DNA from: Closterium sp. NIES-65
Lineage: Eukaryota; Streptophyta; Zygnematophyceae; Desmidiales; Closteriaceae
NCBI GenBank assembly: GCA_948144175.1
Contig: CANXME010000105.1
Location: 682,001-746,000, forward strand
Reading direction: 5' to 3'
DNA: 64,000 bases
Made by a program: the position numbers and the translations under genes. Below the pieces are notes generated by a model. It had not been told where the DNA came from and searched no databases. It saw only the letters and a list, made by a program, of their open reading frames with translations. Each line of letters opens with the position of its first letter. Positions within the stretch are counted from its first letter, which is position 1. This document shows positions 1 to 8,647 of the stretch, in pieces.

Positions 1-19
1 CTCCACATAAGTGACTCAC

Positions 20-223
20 CCGCAGCAGCCGCTTCTCTTTGTCATCCGGGCCGTACTTGAGCAGAGTCTCCACCAGGCTGTCACACCACAAGCCACACAC
101 ATACATCCACCAAACACCACCCTGCACCGCACGCACACACGCATCTCACCCGCAGCAGCCGCTTCTCCTTGTCATCCGGTCCATACTTCAACAATGTTTC
201 CACCAGGCTGTCACACCACTCGC
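20..223 (-). CDS. Formin-like gene: two tandem copies of an FH2 exon
   Basis: Two copies of one exon lie head to tail. Copy 1 is at about 20-93 and copy 2 at 150-223. Both read LVETLLKYGPDDKEKRLL. Each ends in a canonical donor (CGG|GTGAGTCAC for copy 1, CGG|GTGAGATGC for copy 2). Copy 2 has an acceptor (GACAATAG|GCGAG) at 224-225. The peptide resembles the FH2 stretch that reads VENLIKFCPTKEEMELLK in plant class II formins, which follows the parts of FH2 encoded further upstream on this strand. The remainder of FH2 would lie left of position 1. The entry phase of this exon does not fit the 1769-1840 exon directly, so one more small exon probably lies between. Assignment is by motif resemblance; whether both copies are used is unknown. 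Confidence 0.5.
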
Positions 224-371
224 CTATTGTCGACGTGTCGACACTCAACACTGCAACCTGGTGGCATGAGAAGGGCAGGAGAGAGCAAGAGGGAGAGAGA
301 GAGGGGAAAGCAGGGGTTGACGGAAAAAGAGTCTCCAGCAGGCTGTCGTAGGGATGAGCAATATGACGAAC

Positions 372-417
372 TCCTGTTCGGTTCGCCTCGAACACGTTCG
401 AGGCGAACCGAACAGGA
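372..417. repeat. Perfect 22-bp inverted repeat followed by T8
   Basis: Arms at 372-393 and 396-417 are perfect reverse complements separated by 2 nt, and the right arm is followed by eight T residues (418-425). It is built from the GTTCG/CGAAC words that fill 370-560 and 1016-1200. In an intron of a eukaryotic gene it is best read as a foldback-type repeat, not a bacterial terminator. Confidence 0.8.
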
Positions 418-646
418 TTTTTTTTGGCCAAAATTGTTCGGGGCGAACGTGTTCGGTGTTCGCCCGAACACGTTCGCCGTTCGCCCGGCTCAGCTCGCCG
501 AGGCGCGTCGAACACGAACGTGTTCGTGTTCGACACGTGCCTTCGACAAACACCAATGTGTTCGTCGACGAATAGGCCCGCGACCAATTTTTAGGTCGCG
601 GGCCTTGGTGTTTGGGCTCAGATCTGGCCTTTCACAGTTAGAAAAA

Positions 647-913
647 AGTGCAGATCTAGCATTTCGCCATTGCTTAAGTGCAGATCAAGCATTTCGCCGT
701 TGCTTAAGTGCGGATCGAGCATTTCGCCGTTGTTTAAGTGCGGATCGAGCATTTCGCCGTTGCTTAAGTGTGGATCGAGCATTTCACCGTTGCTTAAGTG
801 CGGATCTAGCATTTCGCCGTTGCTTAAGTGCGGATCAAGCATTTCGCCGTTGCTTAAGTGCAGATCTAGCATTTCGCCGTTGCTTAAGTGCGGATCTAGC
901 ATTTCGCCATTGC
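647..913. repeat. 30-bp tandem repeat, about nine units
   Basis: Eight full units and a partial ninth of an exact 30-bp period, each made of AGTGCRGATC then NAGCATTTCGCC then NTTGCTTA, with only a few substitutions between units. Because 30 is a multiple of three, several frames stay open across it on both strands; these are not taken as genes. It lies in the intron region between the duplicated FH2 exons. Confidence 0.9.
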
Positions 914-1015
914 ACGCTGGCACTAGATGGATGAAGCAGGGCGGGACTGGCTTGGGAGGTGGGGGGAGAGAATGTGCGACGATTTGAATTTTACTCTATA
1001 TTGAATTTCCCCCTG

Positions 1016-1200
1016 GGCGAACACGAACATGTTCGCCACGAACATGTTCGTGTTCGCCTGTTGCAGCAATTCGTTCGCCTCCTAGGGCGAACGGCGAACA
1101 CCTATTTTCACTCAAGTCGTTCGCCGAACCGAACACTGTTCGGTTCGGCAGAAGGCCATGTTCGTCAGGGGGCGAACACGAACATGTTCGAGTTCGCCCC
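1016..1200. repeat. Dense GAACA/TGTTC inverted-repeat tract
   Basis: Many overlapping palindromic words of the type CGAACATGTTCG, and GCCGAACCGAACACTGTTCG followed by GTTCGGC near 1130-1150. The same vocabulary occurs at 365-560. No coding signal is seen. Confidence 0.7.
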
Positions 1201-1205
1201 CTGCT

Positions 1206-1262
1206 CATGCCTAGGCTGTCGCACCACTCGCCTATTGTCGACGTGTCTACACTCAACACCGC
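1206..1262 (-). repeat. Third, truncated copy of the FH2 intron/exon border
   Basis: This stretch repeats 206-262 nearly exactly, including the AATAG acceptor and the first exon codons (EWCDSL), then diverges into the GAACA repeat tract. It is therefore a broken copy of the exon at 150-223. The rest of 234-1640 holds only the repeats listed here and a GGA-rich low-complexity tract at 1285-1352; no other gene is seen. Confidence 0.65.
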
Positions 1263-1642
1263 AACCTGAGTAGTGAAGAGAACAGGAAAGGGGGAGAGGT
1301 GGGAGGGGGAGGAGGTGGGAGGGGGAGGAGGTGGGAGGGGGAGGAGGTGGCTGGAATGATGACATGTGAACGAGTTGGGGACGTCTTAAACGACCTTTTG
1401 AGGCGACTTTTGAGGTGACCTTTGAGGCGACTAAAAAGACATGCGAACGAGTTGGTGTTGGGGACTTCTTGAACGGGGTAAGGGGCAATGAATACCCTTT
1501 CCTATTAGCCAGCCTAACACCACTGGCTAAAAACAGCAACTGAATTGATGCCAAAATAGTAAAAGGGAGGAAGCTTTACTAATGACTCAAAGGAGGTAAG
1601 AGGCGAGAGAAGGGAGAAGAGAGGAGAGGGGCAGAGCGGAAG

Positions 1643-2275
1643 AGTGGCATACCACGAGGTCGTGCGGATGGAGCTTCATGCTTCGAAGAGAGAGAGCAGG
1701 GAGCAGAGGGGCAGAGAGGCGAGAGAAGGGAGAAGAGAGGAGAGGGGCAGAGCGGAAGAGCGGCATACCACGAGGTCGTGCGGATGGAGCTTCATGCTTC
1801 GAAGGGAGATCTCCACGTTCCTCGACTTGGCCATGTCGATCTGTATAGTTGGGGGTGGGGGGTTGGGGAGAGGGGGATGGAATGCGTCATCTTTGTCCCA
1901 ACGAGCTTCATGCTTCAAAGGGAGATCTCCACGTTCCTCGACTTGGCCATGTTGATCTGAGAGTGCGCGGGGGTGGGGAGGGGGGCGAAGAAAACGTAAC
2001 GGTTCGGAGGGGAGGATGGATGAGGCATCTTTGTTTATCCCAACCAGTTGGGTATAGATGGTTTGGAACCGCTGCCAGCTTCCTGCTGCGAAGAGAGATC
2101 TCCACGTTCCTTGACTTGGCCGTGTCGATCTGTACGGTTGGCAGGGGCGTGGGGAATGAATGAGGACGGGATGAGGCATCTTGGACAGCCAGATGAAATG
2201 GATGAGGATTCATGCTGCCAAGGAGAGAGATCTCAACCGTTGAGATCTCTCGGCCATGTCGATCTGACCTGAGTG
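1643..2275 (-). CDS. Formin-like gene: array of about five copies of an FH2 exon (IDMAKSRN type)
   Basis: The best copy is 1769-1840: acceptor ACTATACAG, 24 open codons starting IDMAKSRNVEISLRSMKL and ending HPHDLV, then donor GTATGCC. It aligns with the FH2 segment IDLRRANNCEIMLTKVKM of class II formins, ending at the MPLPDMM position. Further copies lie at about 1649-1691 (3' half only), 1905-1956 (a TGA replaces the CGA of LRS), 2078-2129 (open, reads IDTAKSRNVEISLRSRKL) and 2212-2270 (strongly diverged). Entry phase 0 fits the exit phase of the upstream exon 2842-2953. Only the first copy has intact borders and full coding, so the others are probably decaying duplicates, although alternative use cannot be excluded. 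Confidence 0.6.
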
Positions 2276-2441
2276 TACAGAGGGGGGAAGAGAGGGGGAG
2301 TAAGGTGGGGGTTGGGGGGGAAAGGGGAGGGGAGGATGGATGAGGCATCTTGATTCTTCACAGGCTGCTCCGCTGCTGCAGAGAACCCTGCCCTACTGGC
2401 GCACTGTTAGTTGGCGCCACCTGGCACCACTTGGTACTCAC

Positions 2442-2911
2442 AATGCGGATGACTTGCTTCTTCACAGGCTGCTCTGCCTGCTTGAGAGGAGCCGCAGCCT
2501 TTGGTCTAACTGCTTAGAACCACTTGGTACCTTTTCATACCACTTGGTACGACTTGGAACCACTTGATACCTCTTGGAACCACTTGGTACTCACAATGCG
2601 GATGACTTGCTTCTTCACAGGCTGCTCTGCCTTCTTGAAAGGAGCCGCCGCCTTGGGCTCAAACCAAGCTCCATGGTACCACTTGTTACCACTTGGCACC
2701 ACTTGGTACTCACAATTCGAATGACTTGTTTCTTCACCGGCTGCTCCACCTTCTTAAAAGGAGCCGCTGCCTTGGGCTCAAACCATTTGCATGGTACCCC
2801 TTGTTACCACTTGGCACCACTTGGCACCACTTGGTACTTACAATTCGAATGACTTGTTTCTTCACAGGCTGCTCTGCCTTCTTGAAAGGAGCAGCTGCCT
2901 TGGGCTCAAAC
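2442..2911 (-). CDS. Formin-like gene: four tandem copies of the PVKKQVIRI exon end
   Basis: Four copies have their exon ends at 2442, 2595, 2714 and 2842, spaced 153, 119 and 128 bp. All remain open and encode close variants of AAAPFKKAEQPVKKQVIRI. Each ends in a good donor: GTGAGTACC in three, GTAAGTACC in the copy at 2842. The copy at 2842 is continuous with an upstream part (to 2953) and is the most likely functional exon: 112 nt, acceptor CCAACCAG, entry phase matching the end of the FH1 exon at 3914. In class II formins the corresponding FH2 segment runs up to KVQL just before IDLRRA. Confidence 0.6.
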
Positions 2912-3121
2912 TGCTTCTTCAACTCGCCAATATCGATATCAAAGTCAAGCTCTCTGGTTGGGAAGGATGGAAAGGGGAGAAGGGGAAGGGAAGGAGGACT
3001 AATGATGGAGAAGAGAGGAATACAGAATGGGTGAAGGGCATTGCCTTGAGCTGAGACCGCTTCTTCAGCTCGCCAATATCGATGTCAAAGTCAAGCTCTC
3101 TGGTGGAGAAGGATGGAAAGG

Positions 3122-3155
<34 letters not shown>

Positions 3156-3290
3156 AAGGGAAGGACGAGCATTGACAACGGGAAAGAGGGGGTGGAGAAG
3201 GGGTAAGGAAGGAAGGAGCCGTCACCTTGGGCTCAAACTGCTTCTTCAACTCCCCAATATCGACATCAAAGTCAAGCTCTCTGGTTGGGT
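2905..3290 (-). CDS. Formin-like gene: three tandem copies of the ELDFDIDIGELKK exon start
   Basis: Three exon starts at 2953, 3100 and 3280 each follow a CAG acceptor and read ELDFD(I/V)DIGELKK. They resemble EIDISELESLF of plant formin FH2. The first continues into the PVKKQVIRI part. The copy at 3280 continues as QFEPKVTAPS and the copy at 3100 as RSQLKAMPF; neither shows a clear donor. A run of about 28 G (3123-3154) separates the second and third copies. Joining position 3914 to 2953 restores a codon (TC|A, Ser) and keeps frame, which supports the gene model. Confidence 0.6.
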
Positions 3291-3479
3291 ATGGGAGAGC
3301 AGGATAGGGGAAGCGGGGACGGGTACAGGCAGAAAAGAGGGGAGGAGAAGGGTAATGAAGCATTTGGTTAGGCTCAAACAGCCCTCTCGGGTCGCCATTA
3401 TGGCTTTATTTGCAATCGACACGACCCCCCCACCCCAACGCCCGGATCCCCCCAAACACCCCCCCTGCTCCAAACCAAC

Positions 3480-3990
3480 CCCAGATTAGAAGCATTACTG
3501 AAGGAAGAAACAACAACTCACGAAGCCCAGATGGTGCCATTTCTATTCGTCACACACCCCCAGTCCACCAGTGCCTGTTTCCTCCCAACCAAATAGCCCT
3601 CGCTCCAACTTTCCCAAATCAGAAGCATTACTTAAACAGGAAATAACTCACGAGGCCCAGATGGTGCCATCCGCCTCTGTCACGGACCCTCAATCCACCA
3701 GTGCGCGCTTCCCCCCCCACATCCCCCATCCCAACCAAACCTAGCCCAAATTAGAAGCATTACCAAAAGAAGAAAACAACTCACGAGGCCCAGATGGTGC
3801 CATCCGCATTGGTAACGACCCCCCAGTCCACCAGCGCCCGCTTCCCCCCAAACGGTCCCGGTTCCACACCTTTCCCAAACTAGAAACGTTACTAAAAGAA
3901 GGAAACAACTCACGAGGCCCAGATGGTGCCATCCGCGTTTGTCACGCCCCCCCAGTCCACCAGCGCGCGCCTCCCCCCCCCAAACGGTCC
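3480..3990 (-). repeat. Formin-like gene: four tandem copies (about 130 bp) of the FH1 exon 3' end plus intron start
   Basis: The sequence coding RALVDWG.VTNADGTIWAS and its donor GTGAGTT occurs four times, with exon ends near 3914, 3785, 3652 and 3522 (spacing 129, 133, 130 bp). The unit comprises about 60 bp of exon and 70 bp of intron. The copy near 3652 has a TGA in place of the Trp codon of DWG; the other three are open. Copies 2-4 carry degenerate pieces of FH1 coding upstream instead of a clear acceptor, so the repeats arose as genomic tandem duplications across the exon end. Confidence 0.75.
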
Positions 3991-6469
3991 CCCAGGAGGC
4001 GGACCCTTCCCCTTGAACCCAGGCGGGAGCGGAGGGGGAGCTTCGCCCTTGCCCCCTGGGGGGGGCGGGGGAGGGGGAGGCCCCGGCCCCTTAGCGCCTG
4101 GGGGAGGCGGGGGGGGAGGGGGGCCCTTCCGCCCAGGGGGAGGGGGAGGCGGAGGGGGGCCTTTGGAGCCTGATGGCGGGGGCGGGGGAGGGGGACCCTT
4201 GGCGCCCGGGGGAAGGGGAGGGGGAGGGGGGGGCGGAGGACCTTTGCCCCCAGGGGGTGGCGGGGGCGGGGGAGGGGGAGCAGGAGGAGCTTTCAAATTA
4301 CCACCACTAAGTGACGAGCTAAGGGGGGGGGTCTTGGGGCGGGCCTTACCCCCCGCTCCCCCTGCTTCTTTCTCCCCACTCTCCTCCCCAAACCCTCCTC
4401 CTATCGTCTCTGCAGCCGCTTTCAACCCCTCCCAACCGACTCCCTCAGCCTTGGATACCCCAATACCCCTTCTGGCGTCTTTCACCTGTGTCCCATAACT
4501 CACAATCGCACCCTCCTCATCATCCTCACTCTCTCCCCCCTCCCCATCCTTCCCCTTTTTCGCCTTATCATCCTTTGCTTTCTTCACCCATTTCTTTGCC
4601 ACGCCTGCAACCTTACTCAAATCCTCCTCCCCCTCCAAACTTTTGTTAACCTCTGGTAAACCAGGGGGTTTCGTCGGGGTCAGAGAATCATTTTCCAAGC
4701 TGCCCGGGTCATTGGACGAACCCTCTCGAGCAAGTCTCGCTTTTCCCAGTGCAATAAACGAGCCGTCATCCTCGTCTTCCCAGCCTCTACGGCTTGGGGC
4801 ATTTTTTGCTCTGCCCAGAGCAGCAAACGAGCTATTTTCACCTGCCCCATTGTCCCTCCCATCACCACCACTCAACTCATTCCCATCCCCTTCCCCGCCA
4901 TACGAAGCACCGGACCTAGCTTTACGAATTGCCGCTGCTGCCACCGCCCTACTCCCCCCGTACCCTCTCCTGCCCTTTACCCGCCCTTCCTCCCTCCCCC
5001 CTCGCTCTCCCCTAGCCCGCTCCCCCAATTCTTTAAAGCTCTTACGCTCTTTCTCAGGCCCCTCCTCCCCCTCGTCTCCCTCCTCCCCCTCTTCCCCTCC
5101 CCCCCCCATGTTCCCCCTCTTCCCCCCTTCTTCCCCGCCTTCCTCCCCTCGCTACCCTTCCCCCACCCCCTTCTCCCCCTTCCGCCCCCTCCCCTTCTTC
5201 CACCCCCGCCTTTCTCCCCGCCTTTTCCCGCCTCTTCCTCTCCCCCAAGCTTCCAAACTTCCGCTCAACCTGCTCCTCCCCCTCCCCTCCCCCGCCCGCC
5301 TTTCCTCCTTTCCCCTTCCTCCTCACGCCCCCCATGCCCCTCCCATCCTCACTCCCACTCTCCTCCCCCCAAAAGTCCATCTTCTTCGTCTCCTCCTTCA
5401 CCTTCCTTACAAGCACCTTCTTTTTATTCTGCTTTCGTTTAGAGCCTCTGGGTGCCAGCCCTTCCAGTAGATGCAACCCCACTATCCCTTCCGACTGCCT
5501 CATAAACACCTCCCATTCAGTCTTAAACGCCTCTTTTCCGGACCCCTTCCCTTCCGCCTCCCTCCCCGCTGCTGCTCCCCCTGCTCCCCCTGCCCCGCCC
5601 ACCGATGCTATTGCAGCAGCCGCGAGAATCCCGTGCTCGTTACTAGCAAACGACGGGTGCACCCCCGACGCTAGCGCATGCGGAGGCGTGTTCGGCGCGA
5701 ACCTGGTAACCCTATTCGCGGACGAAGTAGACGAAGGCGTGGAAGCAGCGCTGATACTCGTGATCCAGTCAAATCCCGACGCGGGCCCTAAAACCTCCTC
5801 GAAATTCACCTCCAATTCCGAATCCGCGTGGCTACTAAGGTCATCATCATCATCATTTTCATATGACCTATAAGTGCTTCTGCTGCGCACGCTGCCTGCC
5901 TCGCTGCCATTGTCGTTGAAGCTGCTAGAGGGGGTGCTAGCGCCGCTGCTCACGGGGGTTAGAGTCCTGCTTCCTTTTCCGCCTAGTTTTCCGCTTCTCC
6001 CTGCGCCTCCGCCCTCGTCTCCCCGCCTCCTCCCCCCCTTCTCACCCGCGGATGAAACGGACGCGGAGGCCTTCCCCCGCCTGTCTATGTCCGCGAGCGT
6101 TCCGCCGCCCCCGTCTTCCCCCATCTCGCCTCCCCCTTCCGCCCTGCTTCCCGCTCCGGACACTGACGCGGCGGTTGCGAGGCGCCGCGGTTTGCGCACG
6201 TGCGTGTGCCCGTGCACGTACCCGGGGGTTGGTCCTCCTTTGTGCGAACCTGTACCTGGGCTCGCTGCTTCTGCGGGCGGCGCGCGCGAGGTTGACGCGA
6301 TCGATCGCGTCAGCCTTGGTCGCGGCCCTTGCGACGCGTGCGACGACGCATGCGACACGTGCGACGAGGAGGTGTTCACGGCGGCGGATTTGGGTCGCGC
6401 GTCCGCCGCCGGCAGGTCGTCGTCGGTCCATTTCTTCGACTTGGAGAGGGTGGCGAGGAACCCTAGCTG
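3914..6469 (-). CDS. Formin-like protein, linker and FH1 exon (actin nucleator)
   Basis: The exon starts after a pyrimidine-rich acceptor (GTTTCGCAG) with LGFLATLSKSKKWTDDDLP. It runs through a long Ser/Gly/Ala-rich, then Lys/Glu-rich linker into FH1: about seven blocks of 7-10 prolines separated by G-x-K-G spacers (about 4010-4290). FH1 blocks bind profilin-actin in known formins. It ends RRALVDWGGVTNADGTIWAS at a GTGAGT donor. The WG..TNADGTIWAS part resembles the FH2 start HWVKVTRAMQGSLWAD. Four short motifs of the form F-x-x-L-G-x-(A/R)-(K/R) occur in the linker. The frame changes once within a polypurine tract (5054-5152), either a homopolymer indel or a tiny intron. No PTEN-like domain is visible. 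Actin nucleation is inferred from the FH1 plus FH2 layout. Confidence 0.7.
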
Positions 6470-6659
6470 CGAAACGGGCGAAACCGGGAAGTTTTGTAAC
6501 AGAAAATGACAACACGGACACGCCAACAGATCAGAATATGATACGCCTTAACGAACTAGTAACCAGTATTATCGCGTTAGTCCTTAACGCGTACAGAAGT
6601 ACATCGTGAGCGGTACCTACTGAAGTTCAGCATGCTAGAGATGCAATTGGGAAATCCCA

Positions 6660-6790
6660 ACCCTAAGAACATGCATCGGTTTCCCCTATACCGGGATCGA
6701 AGTGTACCTGTAGCGGAGCCTCGTTGGAGTCACCGAAAGTGGGAGCTGGCTCGCCTGTCGACGGCCGATCGACGGGGGAGAAAAAAAGCT
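6660..6790 (-). repeat. Second copy of the exon end of the N-terminal repeat gene
   Basis: A near copy of 6812-6940, offset 152 bp. It repeats the codons for RPSTGEP and EAPLQ together with the donor CAG|GTACACTTC. This is the same pattern of tandem exon-end duplication as in the rest of the formin-like gene. Confidence 0.65.
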
Positions 6791-6859
6791 AGGCTGGGGG
6801 AGTTTCAGGCAACCCTAAAGGCATGTATCGGGAAACTCTATACTGGGATCGAAGTGTAC

Positions 6860-7522
6860 CTGTAGCGGAGCCTCGCCGGAGTCGCCGGGAGAGGGGGTTG
6901 GCTCGCCCGTTGACGGCCGTTCGACGGGAGAAGAGGACGCGTCCTTCGCATTGCCGCTTCGAGATGGCCGAGGGCGGTACGGAGATTTTTGTGCCGTCGA
7001 GTCATTCGCCACATCGAGAGGACTCGGGGAGGCCTTCGCGTTGCCGCTTCGAGATGGCCGCGGCCGGTACGGAGATTTTTCCGTCGAATCATTCGGCACC
7101 TCGAGAGGAGTCGGTGCGTTCGCCTTGCCACTTCGAGACGGCCGAGGGCGGTACGGAGATTTCTGAGTCGCCTCAGTTGCCCCGTCAGGAGCAGACGGGG
7201 AGGCGCTAGCATTAAGTTCTCGAGATTTCCGAGAGCGGTATGGAGACTTTTGCGTCGAATCATTCGTCATCTCGAGAGGAGACGGGGGGTTGGCATTGGG
7301 TTCTCGAGATTTCCGAGGGCGGTACGGGGACTTTTGAGTCCCCTCAGCCGAAAGATCCGGAACAGACGGGGACGCGTTGGCATTGACACCTCGAGACTGC
7401 CGAGTGCGGTACGGAGACTTATGAGTCGTCTCATTCGTCACCTCGAGAGGAGGCGGTGCGTTAGCATTGACACCTCGAGATTGCCGAGGGCGGTACGGAG
7501 ACGTGGGACCGGGACGCTCCAT
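6860..7522 (-). CDS. N-terminal exon with seven SPYRPRPSR repeats, probably 5' part of the formin-like gene
   Basis: An open frame from ATG at 7522 (MERPGPTSPYRPRQSRG) contains seven repeats of 28-30 residues. Each starts SPYRPR(P/Q/K)SR, followed by an Asn/Ala/Pro-rich and then an acidic Thr/Ser stretch ending TQK. The DNA shows the same periodicity. The frame is open up to 7594 without an ATG. The exon ends EAPLQ at donor CAG|GTACAC (6860). Splicing to the acceptor at 6469 would keep phase 0 (Q|LGFLATLSK), so I infer it is the 5' exon of the formin-like gene. It could instead be a separate gene. The repeats are basic and probably disordered; I do not recognise a domain family. Confidence 0.5.
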
Positions 7523-7594
7523 CCTACAACTGCGGCGGCCTTTACGGCCCCCAGACTGTCCCTTCGCTGCTACTAAGCTCCTACTGGCCTTCAA

Positions 7595-8647
7595 GAAAGC
7601 ACCCTAACTTGACGATGAACTAGTGCTGATTCACCTATACCTGCGACTCCGCCTACTGTCGCCTAGACCTGAGTATTCGCGCACTCCGCAGCCTAACTCA
7701 CTAAAGAAAAGCCATAACCACGATCTGATCTTCTGAGGCGTCTCAGACGAACTAACGTTTTCCGCGGCGGCCTGAACTCGCTGACGCGCCGGCTGATAAA
7801 AGACGTGTTTTGGGACGTCTCAAGACGTCCCTGTGGGTGTGGTTCTTATGTCCAGAAAAGACGCCTGCTTGGATCCGTAACCTAAGGAAAGCTATCATGA
7901 TGCCTTGGTTCTTGTGTCCAAATAGAAGCGCCTACTTGGCTTAACCGTAAGAAAGAAATCATGACGGCGTGGTTCGTGCCGCCTGAAAGCGTTTCCGCAT
8001 TGCGGTTCAGGGCGACCGTGCATCATGACACCATCGCATTAGCCGAAACGAGCCCCCTAGTGGCGCACTGCCTTTTCGTGCAGTGCCTGAGTTGCGTTGC
8101 AGCAGCAGGCTAACTGCACTCCTGTCGAAACTCTTAATCGGTATTCCACCTGAAAGTTTTGCTTCGTCTCTGCTCTACTACTAGTACTAGTTAGTGTCGG
8201 CAGGGCCTGAATAATGAAGCGCTGACGGCGGAGTTATCGGAGTTACCTAGGAGATAGGCGGACTGTACTTGCCTGCCATTGTGGTAATTTCAATAGAACG
8301 GGTCTGATCTGCTTTGGTGCTGAGGTCAGGGCACAGAAAGTACTGAAGCGCGAATGACCGCTTTGCAACGAGTGGAAACATTTGGAACCGCTACGAATGT
8401 TTTGCAATGGTACTGTAAAGGGAAGTTCTAAAAGACGTGAGTGGCTAATGACGCAATAAAGCACATACCGGTATTACGTATCTGAAATTTTCTATCCATA
8501 TACTCGGTATGCATGAATATCATTGTTCTCAACATTGAAAAAAAAACTTTGATCTCATCCTGGGTTTACTCAAAAAACATCCTCTTTGGAATACACAAAA
8601 TGCAACCAGGTTCGAGGCAGCAAATTCTACAATGAAAAGCGAACTCC
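7595..8647. other. Intergenic stretch between the two host genes
   Basis: No convincing ORF. A partial tandem duplication of about 70 bp is visible (about 7845-7905 against 7905-7975, sharing TGGTTCTTRTGTCCA and CGCCTRCTTGG words). It would hold the promoter of the formin-like gene and the 3' end of the wall-protein gene; no specific site can be named. Confidence 0.5.

Noticed and set aside
372..425. Rho-independent terminator (hairpin plus T8)
   Set aside because: All surrounding genes are spliced eukaryotic genes; the hairpin belongs to a family of GTTCG palindromes.
647..913. CRISPR-like array
   Set aside because: The units are contiguous 30-bp tandem repeats without spacers, in a eukaryotic intron.
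11..934. Long plus-strand ORF with 10-residue repeats
   Set aside because: Produced by the 30-bp repeat and by antisense reading of FH2 exons; no coding bias outside the repeat.
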